DNA from: Plantago ovata
Lineage: Eukaryota; Streptophyta; Magnoliopsida; Lamiales; Plantaginaceae
Length of the DNA stretch: 64,000 nucleotides
Assembly (NCBI GenBank): GCA_028274465.1
Contig: CM051456.1
Coordinates: 87,530,753 to 87,594,752 of the forward strand
Direction of reading: 5' to 3'
Position numbers and translations under genes: made by a program. The notes beneath the pieces were generated by a model. That model ran no database searches, was not told where the DNA came from, and worked only from the letters and a program-made list of their open reading frames with translations. Numbering within the stretch: position 1 is the stretch's first letter; each line of letters begins with the position of its first letter. Of the stretch, positions 44,704 through 57,541 are shown one piece after another.

Positions 44704-47553
44704 AAGAAGCCTGTAATTGTCTCGTCACATCTCTCCGACAATGAAGAAAGTAAGCTGATTGAAGTATTGAAGGAAAATTCCGAAGCTATAGGATGGGGGA
44801 TCAGTGATATCAAAGGAATTAGCCCTACACGGTGCGTTCACAACATCACTCTAGAGCAGGATGCCAAACCCGTTAGGCAACCTCAGCGAAGGATAAATCC
44901 AGCCATGCAAGAGGTAGTAAAGAAAGAAGTGATCAAGTTGCTAGATGCTGATATGATTTACCCCATTCCTGATAGTCGATGGGTGAGCCCGGTACATGTA
45001 GTTCCTAAGAAATCAGGAGTCACGGTGGAAGAGAATGAGAAGGGAGAATTGGTACCAGTTAGGAAGACCACTGGGTGGCGGATGTGCATTGACTATAGAA
45101 GATTAAATGCCGCCAATAAGAAAGACCACTTCCCTTTACCATTTATAGACGACATGCTAAACCGCCTTGCGGGGAGGAAGTTTTATTGTTTTCTTGATGG
45201 TTTATCAGGTTTCTACCAGATTCCGATTGCACCATAGGATCAGGAGAAGACGACATTCACTTGCCCATTCGGAACATTTGCCTATAGGAGGATGTCATTT
45301 GGACTATGCAATGCTCCCGCCACTTTTCAAAGGTGCATGCTTTCTGTTTTCTCTGACATGGTAACTAAATTCGTTGAAGTTTTCATGGATGATTTTTCCC
45401 TTTTTGGAGATTCCTTTGATGAATGCTTGCAAAGATTAGATCTTGTTTTGAAAAGTTGCATTGAATGCAACTTGACCTTAAGCTGGGAGAAGAGTCATTA
45501 TATGGTTAGAGAAGGCATTGTTCTAGGACATGTAGTTTCTGAAAGAGGTATTGAGGTAGACAAGGCTAAGATCGAAATCATTGAAAAACTTCCCCCACCT
45601 ACTTGTGTGAAAGAATTGCAATATTTTCTTGGCCATGTAGGTTTTCATAGGAGGTTTATTAAAGATTTTTCGAAAATTGCTAAACCTTTAAGTAGCTTGC
45701 TTGCAAAAGATGTGGTTTTCCATTTCTCTAATGAATGCTTAGTTGCTTTTAATACCCTTAAGGAAAAGCTTGTTTCTGCTCCCATTGTTGTGCCGCCTGA
45801 CTGGAATCTTCCTTTTGAGATTATGTGTGATGCTTCAAATTTTGCTATGGGTGCTGTTTTATGCCAAAAAGTTGATAAGCAGTATCGTGTGATTTATTAT
45901 GGTAGTAACACTCTAGACTCTGCGCAAGTTAATTATACAACTACTGAAAAGGAATTTTTAGTTGTTGTCTTTGCTTTACAAAAGTTTAGGTCTTATTTAA
46001 TTGGCCATCCTGTGAATGTCCATACTGATCATGCTGCTTTGAGACATTTGATAGCTAAGCAAGATTCTAAGCCTAGATTAATCCGTTGGGTCCTTTTGCT
46101 GCAAGACTTTAATTTGACCATAGTGGATAGAGCTGGTAGGGAGAATTTAGTAGCAGACCATTTATCTAGAATACCTAATATCCGTGTTGATTCGATACCC
46201 ATCAATGAGGACCTCCCTGATGAGCACTTAATGAAGGCTAATGAAGAGCCATGGTGTGCAGATATTGTAAACTATTTGGCTATGAATGTTTGCCCCACTA
46301 CCTTTTCAGCCTCAGACAAGAGAGCTCTTGCCAAGCGTTGCAGGACTTACATATGGGATGACCCGCATCTATTAAAAGAAGGATCTGATGGGATTCTAAG
46401 GAGATGCGTGCCACAAGAAGAGCAACAAAGTGTGCTGAGCCATTGCCATGAGCTTAATTGTGGGGGACACTATAGTGGATTGAAAACAGCTCGCAAGGTA
46501 CTGCAAGCAGGATTTTTCTGGCCAACAATATACAAAGATGCTCGAAGTTTTGTGAAGAATTGTGACCCATGTCAACGAGGTGGTAGTATTGGCAAGAAAG
46601 ATGAAATGCCCCTTCAAGGGAATCTAGTGGTAGAACCTTTCGATGTATGGGGCATTGATTTCATGGGACCATTTCCATCAAGTGGAGGCTATGTATACAT
46701 TCTTGTTGCAGTGGATTATGTGACTAAATGGGTGGAGGCAATTCCTACAAAAACAAATGACGGCGCAGTGGTTATGAAGTTCTTGAAGGAGGTAATATTC
46801 TCCAGATTTGGGTGCCCTAGGACAATCATCAGTGATGGAGGGTCACACTTCGTCAATAGAACGTTTGCCTCCCTTCTTAAGAGATACAGCGTCCACCATA
46901 GTGTCGCTACACCTTATCACCCACAGACATCGGGACAAGTCGAAGTCAGCAACCGTCAAATTAAGAAGATCCTGGAGCGAGTAGTGAAGCCTAGTAGGAA
47001 GGATTGGGCAGGAAAATTGAATGATGCACTTTGGGCATACAAGACTAGCTACAAGACGGTGATCGGGACCACTCCGTACAGACTTGTGTATGGGAAAGCA
47101 TGTCATCTTCCCGTAGAACTGGAACACAAGGCATATTGGGCTATAAAGGCACTCAATCTTGATATGGGAAAAGCTGGCGAGGAACGATTGTTGCAACTAG
47201 ATGAGCTTGATGAATTACGACTAGGTGCTTATGAAAATGCCAAGATCTACAAGGAACGTACTAAGAAGTATCACGATCGTGGTATAGTACGTAAGGAATT
47301 GATTCCTGGACAAAAAGCTTTGGTATTTAATTCTCGCCTTCGACTATTTCCTGGAAAGCTCCGTACTCGTTGGGATGGACCGTACGAAATTATCGAAGTT
47401 GCTCCCCATGGAGCTGTAAAACTCTTTGATCCAAACACGGGCAATACCTTCAAGGAGAATGGCCAGCGAGTGAAGACATACTTCGAGATATCTAGTGATC
47501 AAAGGGAGGTTGATCACCTTCAGCTTACCCTTACCGCCTCCACTAAAGGTTAG
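44704..47553 (+). pseudogene. pol: ATH-3 pol: RT, RNase H, integrase (one internal TAG)
   Basis: Continuous with the protease frame. RT: WVSPVHVVPKKSG, WRMCIDYRRLN, FLDGLSGFYQI, then TAG at 45235-45237 replacing one codon (IAP*DQEKTTF), then [16 protein letters not shown] and catalytic FMDD at 45382-45393. RNase [37 protein letters not shown]. Integrase: [18 protein letters not shown] with CDPCQRG (zinc site), then Asp in GIDFMGP (46657), Asp in SDGGSHF (46834) and Glu in GQVEVSN (46942). The spacing is exactly DD35E. The tail has [18 protein letters not shown] and the GPY/F motif RWDGPYEI. This is Athila-type pol, nearly intact. No env-like ORF follows. Confidence 0.93.
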
Positions 47554-49023
47554 TGTGTTTTGTTGTTTTGTTTTCTCACGAGTTTGATTGAGTATTATAG
47601 GTCACTTATACAAGCATTAGGTCTCACCTTGAATCCACTTTCGACGTTCGGGACGAGCGACGACGTTCAGGTTTGGGGGGAGGATATCACTGGTTATCTC
47701 TATACTTATCTTGCTTATGATAAACTCGTGAAATTTTTTGCATTTGCACGTTTACTGCTTTCCTAGGATAGTCTTGCATGTTTTATATGGAGTTTATTGC
47801 CGAATTTTTTGAAGTTTTTTATTGGGTAGATCAACTAACTATGCCATTAATCATATGCTTCATCTCTATGAATTTGTTTGAGGTTTTTCTCGCTTGGCTT
47901 ATCACATTTATGTATTGCACTTAGTTAAGCTTGGTAGTCTCGACATCACTTAGTGGTGTTTTCTCTACTGCGGTTCACGAAGGCCTTTATAATAGGATGA
48001 TGCATGTTAGGGTCTTATGGTTGTTTTCCCAAGTAATTATGTACCTAAGAGGCAACAAGTCTTCACCATGGTTTGAGATTGCTAAATGCCTAGGAAGGAG
48101 GTAGTGTGAGGTTGTGTGATCCTTTGTTTATAACCTATTCCTCCGAATAGGTTTGGGGAGGGGGTTGCACCATCTTTAGACTTGTTTTTCGTTTTTCATT
48201 TCTGTGTTGTGAGTTTGTTTTTCCTTTTTCGTAAATTTTGTACTCCAACCTATTCTTTCGAATAGGTTTGGGGAAGTCGTCGTGTGTCATTTTTGTTTCT
48301 CTTTTCGTTATGCTAAAAAAAAAAAAAAAAAAAATCGAAAAAAAGAAGAAAAAATTTCCAAGAAAAAAGAAAAAAAAAAAGAAAAAATAGAAAAAAAGAA
48401 AAGACCCCAAAAGAGCAAAGAAGGGTACAAAAAAAAAGCCAAATAGTAGTTTAGCAAAGTGTTGTGTCTCATTTTCCAATTCTTGTAATGTTCGTAATCG
48501 TGTTCTATCTTTTCTTTTGTTTTTGAGTGTGATCTGTTCTAGACCACCCTCATCCTGCCATTCAGGAAGTGGTGAAAAGTTTAAGGCTTTGCTTGAGAGA
48601 AGGGTAGAATAGGGGAGTGTTATCTTTTATAGGGAACCCTCCTTCGTTTGATGAGAGCCAGTATTGGTTCGACCTCTTTTGAGGAAAAGTCTTAACTTGG
48701 TGAACAGTAGTATGTCCTCAGTTTCATAGGCACGGGACAACCATTCGTATCTTAACATGTATTATTACGTCGTCACTGACTAGGTCCAGGTAGAGAATGT
48801 TACGAGAGACTATCTTGTCTTAACATAAGTGCTTATGTGGATGTGTAAGAGTCAATCGAGGCATTCTTCAACCTATATTCATGTTTTGATTTATATGGTT
48901 TTTGTTCATATGTTTTTGATAGATTCAGTAGATTAGTTCATTTTATTTGGCATGAGACTCCATTTTATGTGTTGCGTTGTTTTTTGCATTAGAGTCTAGC
49001 TTAGTTGCTTGAAGACAAGCAAA
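47554..49023 (+). other. ATH-3 3' untranslated region
   Basis: About 1.5 kb without a supported gene. It includes the paired hairpins (48132-48153, 48247-48268), each followed by TTTGGGGA, a long A/G-rich tract (48314-48447), and a block shared with ATH-1 (48630-48830). Elements with an env-like gene would carry it here; none is seen. The 114-residue minus-strand frame over the A-tract is low-complexity. Confidence 0.82.
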
Positions 49024-49041
49024 GGTTCGGTTTGGGGAGTT
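49024..49041 (+). other. ATH-3 polypurine tract
   Basis: GGTTCGGTTTGGGGAGTT abuts the 3' LTR and is nearly the same as the ATH-1 tract. Confidence 0.78.
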
Positions 49042-50334
49042 TGATGAATGTGTATTTTACACTTTCATTTGAGTCTTTTTCACATATTTTAGCTATCCTC
49101 TATGTTAATTTAGCTATATTTTAGTGCATTTTATTAGAATAGTGTCACGTTTCCCTTTAGTCTTTATTTTACAGGTTTTGGTTCAAAAACGAGGATTTCC
49201 GGGCAATTATATTGAAGTAGACAAGGAATTGGTGTTCCAGAAGCCTAATTGGAGTATCTGAAGGTTTCCGGATAGGATTTGAAGTCTACGGGTCGAATCT
49301 GAGGGTTAGAAGGCCACTAGAAGTCAGAAACCGAGTCCGAAAAGGGGAAGAAATCCAAAAACGCGTAAATTCCCGAAAAATACTCCCGGGCGAATCGCCC
49401 CACACCAGGCGAGTCGCCCGGTGTGTGGGGCCCTTCGCCCCACACAATTCGAACACCATATATAGTTGCTCAGTTTTTCTCCGATTTTCATACTTTTCCA
49501 GACCTTCTCTCTCACCTTTCTCTGTAGTTTTAGGTAGGAACTTCCCAGAGCTTGTTCTGGGGGTTGATAGCTTAGGAGACACTTTTTCATAGTTGTTTGG
49601 AGCTTGTAAGATCGCGATTCTTCGGAGACTGACAACCTTCTGTAACATTGTATCTTACAGTTTTTCTACTTATTTTTATATATCTTTCAACATGTTTTCT
49701 TCTATGATTTCTGTTGCATGACAACTATGAGTAGCTAAACTTATCGTTGGTGGTAGTATGTGAATTCTTAGCGAAGGGTTGATAATTATGCTAATGGCTA
49801 TATCGCGCATTATACTCCGTGTTATTGCTTTATTTCTTTGATCTATCAAAATCTCTATCTTCGTATTGTTGATTAATTATTGCACACAATGGGACAATTA
49901 TTTGGTCTTCGACCTATCTAGATTTATATCTTCGTAGTGTTGAATAATTACGGAACACAATTGGACAATTATTTGGTCTTCGACCTATCTGGATTTATAT
50001 CTTCGTAGTGTTTCATAATTACAACAGGACAATTCATTGATCAAAGATCTCCATGCAAGACCGAGGAATTTACGCATGATTATTAACCCGCTATGCTTTG
50101 AAGGACCATACTATCACCAATCTCCATTATCTGTTAGAAAAACCTTTGCTATACCGTCTGCTGTTTTTATATTCTTTAATTAAATTAGATACAGCTAGTT
50201 ATAGTCCTTAGAGATCGACACTCGAGGTTATTCTACTGCTACACTACGGTTTTCGTTGTAGTTGTGAATTGCCTTTGACTAAATAACAAATTTATTTGAT
50301 TCGCGTTGGAACACGACATCCAGCGCGTTCGTCA
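49042..50334 (+). repeat. ATH-3 3' LTR
   Basis: 1293 bp, TGATGAATG...GCGTTCGTCA, with small indels against the 5' LTR (for example the loss of GATT near 49715). It is followed by ATCAT, and TRG leader sequence then resumes exactly as in the uninterrupted copy (26075 onwards). GC hairpins are at 49388-49445 and a TATATA box at about 49458-49466. Confidence 0.95.
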
Positions 50335-50752
50335 ATCATGTATGAACTTCAACAAGTAACATAAAGTCATTTATAAGTGTTTAAACCCTAAAACATGCAT
50401 CAAATGACATTATAGTAAATAAACATACTTTTAAACAAATTATCATGCATTTAGAAGAAACAATATGATCGCCTTAAAGAAAATGAACCTAGCAGCAATA
50501 GGAAGCTCGTGAACTTAGTAGAAGTTAAACAGAATGAACAGCAAGACAGTTTCGGAAGTCGGAAGACAGAACAATGGGACAGTTAACAGACGATCATGAC
50601 GGTTCAGAGTTAATGTGGAAGACCAAACTTTAAAAGAGACAGAACGAAGACTACTCAATCTAATCCAGCGACTTGGACCCTCACACACACCCCATAGGCC
50701 AGAAGATCCTATCCTAGCAAGCTCGATTTTGAACTCAAGCTCTGATAACATC
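50335..50752 (-). other. TRG copy 3 leader, right of ATH-3, with primer site
   Basis: Matches 26075-26498. The primer site at 50739-50750 reads TGTTATCAGAGC on the minus strand, one change from the tRNA-Met match in copy 1. No gene. Confidence 0.88.
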
Positions 50753-53408
50753 TGTAACGGTACCGGCTTTTAAAAACAAATAAATTTCTTGAAAGAGAAA
50801 ATCCGAAATAATTTTAAAAGTAACGGTCGGCAATAAATGCCATAACAATATTTGGCGCCATAGCGCTAACAAAATCAAGTAAAAACCAACGGTAACTTAG
50901 AAGTCAAAAGAACAACGACTAGTGAAGAAAGTAAAGTTTCATCTTCTTATTTTAAAAACAAATCCCCAAAGACATCCCAGACCCTTCTCTCAGTCGTTGG
51001 CATCCTACTCGCGTGCATCCTCAGTAGTATCTGGAAGGAAGGAATTTTGAAAACAAAGAGAGTGTGAGATAAAAGATCTCAATGAGGTTCTAAGTTAACA
51101 AACAGAAAGTAAACGGTTTTTTGAAATCAAAATCCTTTTCAGCAGATAATATAACAAACAGAACTGATAACAAAACAGAAAGACAGAACAGATAAGTCAA
51201 AGTCCGTTGGTGCAGCCCGCCTTATTACTCCTACTCCTAATAGCCCTTATAGCTCCCTCCAGAGGGTATACAACTCCGGACAGAAACAGAAACCCCCGTG
51301 TACTTTGGGGAAACAGAACCTACGACCCTAATAGACCTCAGCGACTTCTGCCTCGCGTCTGAAAGGGATTAGACTAGGCAATAACCAAGCAAACCCGATA
51401 GTCCTCTACTACCCAAGTCTACCTAGTTACGACCTAATCGACCGGTCACACAGAAACAGACAGAACAGATACAGCTCAAACAGATACGAACAATCAAACA
51501 CCGAGAAGTGTTCCAGCAGAAAGGTTAATCCAGAACAGAGTAGCAATAAACAAAGAAAGTAAATAGTCATACTTAGGACTTAGTTACTTTTACGCGGAAG
51601 CATACGGTTTAACGGAATATAGTAATAGATACAGATAGTCACATAGCCTTCTAGTTTTTCGCAAATAAATAAGTTTAGGGGTGAACACTCACCTCAAAGT
51701 TGATTGAACTTAGCACGGATTCGAAAAGCAGCTATTGAACAATGGATAGCACGGACCCTAAACAGAAACTCCAAGTTACTACCTTAAGTAGGAACGGAAA
51801 ACGAAACGATAAAGAAGGTAATCGGAGAAAAAGTGGTGAAGGTGGGGTTTGAACTCGGGACCTCTATGTTAAACTCTAACTCACAAAACAACTAAGCTAG
51901 CAAGTCTACTTGTAACTTAATGTCAAAACAAAATGTAATTAAACACGAAAGGTTTTTAAGCAAAGACTTTTAACTTTTGTTTACAAAATAACTCTGAGTA
52001 GTAAAAGTAAAACAGAAAACCCTTTTAAGAAACCAAAAACCAAATCCAGCTTATAATTCGACTAAATACTGTTCAGAAGTGAAATTACTAGTTTACCCTC
52101 AAAACAGTAATTGCAGAAAAGTCCTTTTTAATTTTCAGAAAGTACAAATAAGTCCAACAAGTCTCAAAACATGCATGACAGTCTACACAAGTCCGAAAAT
52201 CTCCTAATCTAGTCCATTGTCGGTCAACATTGGTCAAAGCAAAATTGTAAAAAGGTCCTTTAAATTTCCAGAGATCTCAAAACAAGTCCTCACAGGTTTT
52301 AATTATTACCAATTAGTCCCCAAGTTTCTCAAATAAAATCACCAAGGTCCAGGTCAGTCAATACACGAGGTCAAACTATCCAGATTCGATCAACATGCGT
52401 AAGTCCAGGTCAAACAGTCTACAAACAACAATCACAATCCAAAACTACCCTATGTCCCGGTTCAATTTTGGGGTTAAAGTACAGCAGGGGTAAAACGGGA
52501 ATAAAAGAAAAAGACCATAAACAAAACGAGATCAAGGGCAAAACCGTTACCTACGTCGAAACTGGAAAGGAGGGAACTGCGAATCAAACAAAAATGGAGG
52601 AATTAAAATCAAGATCTCGTCCTAATAGAATCCAGAAACGACCGCAAAGGAGAATCGCTACTTACCGAACTAGAACGGGAAAGAACGGAATTGAATGGAC
52701 AGAAACGGAGCACGAACTGGTCTGGACGGAGCACGGCGGAGCAGAACGGGATCGGTCGGCGCGTGACGGAGCAGAGGGGACAGAACAAGGACGGAGATGG
52801 ACGACGGCGCGGAGAGATCGATCGGAGCGGGCCGAGCTTGGCCGAGATTGATCGGCGGCGGCACAGCTCGAGTCGGCGGACGGAACTGGGCCGGCAGTGA
52901 GTTCGCGAACTGAATCGGAGAAATACGGCTCCGGTTGATGATGATGGGTGATGGGGGATTTGGTGATGATGATGGAGATGTGGTTTGATGATGATAAATG
53001 ATGGTGAGATGAAACAATGATGATGAAAATAAAAGAGGTTTCTTTCTCTCTTTTTTTTCTTTAGGTGGCTGCCGTGAGTGAGATTGGAGGAATCAAAATA
53101 AAAAGAAAATGAAAAGAGTAGAATGGGGTATTAGGTTTAGGGTTGCAAAGTGGGTCAGGCTTTGGAGTTGGGCCAGCTGAAATGGGCCAAAATTAGTCTT
53201 GCCAAACTGAAATATTAATTGGCCCAAAAACTAAAATCGCAAACGTTCAACGAACCAATCGAGCTTCCTAAATCGACGCGGAAAGATAAATTAAATAATT
53301 ACGGAATAAAATAATTTACTCCGATGATTAATTAATTAAATTTATTAAATTAAATAATTAAATAATAGAATAATAAATAAATAAATAAGTAAAATGCGGG
53401 GAGTTACA
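50753..53408 (-). repeat. TRG LTR-c (complete)
   Basis: 2656 bp, TGTAACGGTACCGG to AGTTACA. It is the 5' LTR of copy 3 and at the same time the 3' LTR of truncated copy 4. It contains the tRNA-like block (about 51848-51900). Confidence 0.93.
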
Positions 53409-53929
53409 CTCCACCACCCTTACAAGAAGTTTCGTCCTCGAAACTTAACTAGCGTGAGGCTAACGAATTTGGAACGGGGAATCGAAAGTCTTCAACTTGA
53501 AACGACGGATGAAAGAATAAACTCGCAAGTTAAAAGTTACTAAAAGTCGAACTAGCCTAAAGGAAACGGAGCCTACCTCTACAACCAAACGCTTCCAAGC
53601 AACAAGCCCTCAATAAGTCGGTACCTAACCTTCAAATGAATCTATCCTAGCAAAAGAGGTGCAGTTCGATAAACAAACACGACTTAGAAGAGGTTTGTCC
53701 AATCGTGCGTACCTTTTGCCACATTTGTTGACCGAGCCTCATGTCCAACCCCACTGTAGACCTTCACCTTCGTTGTTGCACCATCTCCTTGGTTTTTCGA
53801 AACCGTGCTACAAGGCCGTCCTTCCTTAATTAGAGAGTGACGCCTCGGACATCTGTTCACCTTATGATCTTTGCTGCCACAAGCCAAACACCAACCCTTC
53901 TTCTTCCAGCAGTTGTCTTCCTCATGAGT
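53409..53929 (-). pseudogene. TRG copy 4 internal remnant with gag 3' end
   Basis: Polypurine tract, short spacer and the last part of gag (53684 to about 53929: NCWKKKGWCLACGSKDHKVNRC to HDWTNLF). It breaks off after CATGAGT within the first zinc-knuckle region. The next bases (CTTTCAA) belong to neither side, and TRG LTR sequence starts at about 53937. This is the junction of the 21.2-kb duplication. Confidence 0.88.
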
Positions 53930-53936
53930 CTTTCAA

Positions 53937-55711
53937 CAGATAGTCACATAGCCTTCCAGTTTTTCGCAAATAAATAAGTTTAGGGGTGAACACTCACCTC
54001 AAAGTTGATTGAACTTAGCACGGATTCGAAAAGCAGCTATGGAACAGCGGATAGCACGGACCCTAAACAGAAACTCCAAGTTACTACCTTAAGTAGGAAC
54101 GGAAAACGAAACGATAAAGAAGGTAATCAGAGAAATAGTGGTGAAGGTGGGGTTTGAACTCCGGACCTCTATGTTAAACTCTAACTCACAAACCAACTAA
54201 GCTAGCAAGTCTACTTGTAACTTAATGTCAAAACAAAATGTAATTAAACACGAAAGGTTTTTAAGCAAAGACTTTTAACTTTTGTTTACAAAATAATTCT
54301 CAGTAGTAAAAGTAAAACAAAAACCCTTTTTAGAAACCAAAAACCAAAACCAGCTTATAATTCGACTAAATACTGTTCAGAAGTGAAATTACTAATTTAC
54401 CTTCAAAACAGTAATTGCAGAAAAGTCTTTTTTAATTATCAGAAAGTACAAATAAGTCCAACAAGTCTCAAAACATGCATGACAGTCTACACAAGTCCGA
54501 AAATCTCCTAATCTAGTCCTTTGTCGGTCAACATTGGTCAAAGCAAAATTGTAAAAAGGTCCTTTATATTTCCAGAGATCTCAAAACAAGTCCTCACAGG
54601 TTTTAATTATTACCAATCAATCCCCAAGTTTCTCAAATAAAATCACCAAGGTCCAGGTCAGTCAATACACGAGGTCAAACTATCCAGATTCGGTCAACAT
54701 GCGTAAGTCAAGGTCAAACAGTCTACAAACAACAATCACAATCCAAAACTACCCTAAGTCCCGGTTCAATTTCGTGGTCAAAGTACAGCAGTGGTAAAAC
54801 GGAAATAAAAGAAAAGACCATAAACAAAACGAGATCAAGGGCAAAACCGTTACCTACGTCGAAACTGGAAAGGAGGGAACTGCGAATCAAATAAAACGGA
54901 GGAATTAAAATCAATATCTCGTCCTAATCGAATCCAGAAACGACCGCAAAGGAGAATCGCTACTTACCGAACTAGAACGGGAAAGAACGGAACTGAATGG
55001 ATAGAAACGGAGCACGAACTGGTCTGGACGGAGCACGACGGAGCAGAACGGGATCGGGCGGCGCGTGACAGAGCAGAGCGGACAGAACAAGGACGGAGAT
55101 GGACGACGGCGCGGAGAGATCGATCGGAGCGGGCCGAGCTTGGCCGAGATTGATCGGCGACGGCACACAGCTCGAGTCGGCGGCGGCGCGATCGGACGGA
55201 ACCGGGCCGGCAGTGAGCTTCGCGAACTGAATCGGAGCAATACGGCTCCGGTTGATGATGATGGGTGATGAGGGATTTGGTGATGATGATGGAGATGTGG
55301 TTTGATGATGATAAATGATGGTGAGATGAAACAATGATGATGAAAATGAAAAGAGGTTTCTTTCTCTCTTTTTGTTTTCTTCAGGTGGCTGCCGTGAGTG
55401 AGATTGGAGGAATCAAAATGAAAAGAACATGAAAAGAGAAGAATGGGGTATTAGGTTTAGGGTTGCAAAGTGGGTCAGGCTTTTGAGTTGGGCCAGCTGA
55501 AATGGGCCAAGATTAGTCTTGCCAAACTAAAATATTAATTGGCCCAAAAACTAAAATCGCAAACGTTCAACGAATCAATTGAGCTTTCTAAATCGACGCG
55601 GAAAGATAAATTAAATAATTACCGAATAAAATAATTTACTCCGATAATTAATTAATTAAATTAAATAATTAAATAATTTAATAATAAATAAATAAAATAC
55701 GGGGCGTTACA
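53937..55711 (-). repeat. TRG copy 5 LTR, truncated
   Basis: Starts CAGATAGTCACATAG, matching 27320 inside LTR-b, and ends GGGGCGTTACA. In the duplication model this is the copy-2 counterpart of LTR-b. Confidence 0.92.
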
Positions 55712-55976
55712 CTCCACCACCCTTACAAGAAGTTTCGTCCTCGAAACTTAACTAGCGTGAGGCTAACGAACTTGGAACGGGGAATCGAAAGTCTTCAACT
55801 TGAAACGACGGATGAAAGAATAAACTCACAATTTAAAAGTTACTAAAAGTCGAACTAGCCTAAAGGAAACGGAGCCTACCTCTACAACCAAACGCTTCCA
55901 AGCAACAAGCCCTCAATAAGTCGGTACCTAACCTTCAAATGAATCTATCATAGCAAAAGAGGTGCACAAACACGAC

Positions 55977-56981
55977 TTAGAAGAGGTTTGTCCAAACGTG
56001 CGTACCTTTTGCCACATTTGCTGACCGAGCCTCATGTCCAACCCCACTGTAGACCTTCACCTTCGTTGTTGCACCATCTCCTTGGTTTTTCGAAACCGTG
56101 CTACAAGGCCGTCCTTCCTTAATTAGAGAGTGACGCCTCGGACATCTGTTCACCTTATGATCTTTGCTGCCACAAGCCAAACACCAACCCTTCTTCTTCC
56201 AGCAGTTGTCTTCCTCATGAGTTGTTCCTCCACAGAAATTACACTTTACGCTAGTTGACTCTCCGGTAATATCATCGAGTTGACGGGGTCGACTTTCCCG
56301 CTGATTGCGAGGACACTTGGATAGAGACGGACGATCCTCGCCACTCACGTGATCAGAACCCCTTTTTCCAGATCGATGAGATTCATAGCTCTCAAGCTCT
56401 CCTAATCCGTTCTCCACTTCAGCAGCTCTTTCCACGGCCTTCGCGTAAGTTGACATCTCGACTCCAAACAGGTTGAACTTGATCTTAGGCTTCAATCCTC
56501 GTACAAAGCACCTCATCTTTTCCATTTCATCATTTTGGAGGTGTGGCACATACTTCTTCAATCTCGTGAATTTAAGATCATACTCGGACACCGTCATCTT
56601 CCCTTGCATCAACTTTTCAAACTCACTAATTCTTCTCATACGGACATTACGGGGAACATACTTGTCCACAAATCCCGTCACAAAATTCTCCCATGTGTGA
56701 GGTTTTCCTTCTCTCCGCCATCGTTCATCAACGGTGACTCACCAACGGCGTGCTAGTCCATCGAGCTGAAACACTGCAAGCTCCACCATTTGTGCATCGT
56801 TGATGTGCAAGATACTAAACAAATCCTCGATGCCCTCAATCCACACTTCAGCTTTCCTTGAGTGGGGTGATCCTTCAAACCTTTCCGGGTGGAAACGAGT
56901 GAACCTCTCAGCTGCCGACAACGTTAGGGTTTCTTGATGTGGCATAATGCGCGATCGCACTTGAAACTTGGCGGGAGGCAT
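55977..56981 (-). pseudogene. gag: TRG copy 5 gag, one in-frame stop
   Basis: Same domains as copy 3. TGG to TGA in the LARRWW motif (near 56737) truncates it after about 75 residues; the rest (56681-55977) remains open. Changes upstream remove the usual TAG, so this copy opens from MPPAKFQVRSRIMPHQE at 56981. The ATH-2 target site (ACGAT, 56331-56335) is empty here. Confidence 0.88.
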
Positions 56982-57541
56982 TTGAAGCTGCGACCTTCTG
57001 CTGCATCAAGTCTTGTGCAATAGCATCATTGGCGGTGTGGTTTTTTCCGTTGTTGGTGTTGTTGTTGCCGTTGCGAGTGTTGTTCGTTTGGGCCATCCTA
57101 TCGCAGTTAGTCTAAGATCAGTAACGTGATTAACGTCCTCAAGCGTGGCGTAACACGAACTAAGGCACTAACTTAAGTCAATCTAACGTGAACGAGCAGG
57201 AGGCGCGTACAAGTAAACAAGATTACTAAAGGTCGAATTCTAACTAGGGGGGGTCAAAAGGAAGATAGCAACTAATCACTAAGTAAACCTCGAGTGTGTC
57301 TAACCTAGCATGCAAGGCAGACATAAATTGAAGAAGCAATGATAAAGCATAAGTAGCAAATTCATATGTTGTAGAAAAATTCATAAACATTAAGCATGCA
57401 ATAAAAGCGTTCTCTCATAAAGTGACCAGTCATTTGACCTCGGTTAACACGAATCACATAAACAGTCGGCCGCCTGCCAGTGATTTATGTCGACTTTGGT
57501 TAAACAATAGATTACTGTATGACAGAACCAAGCAGGATCAT
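56908..57541 (-). other. TRG copy 5 leader with small upstream frame
   Basis: Asn-rich 62-codon frame at 56908-57096 (MAQTNNTRNG) and non-coding leader to ATCAT (57537-57541). Counterpart of 35690-36322. Confidence 0.8.

Noticed and set aside
47554..49023. Env-like third gene in ATH-3
   Set aside because: No long frame, signal peptide or membrane segment on the plus strand after pol.
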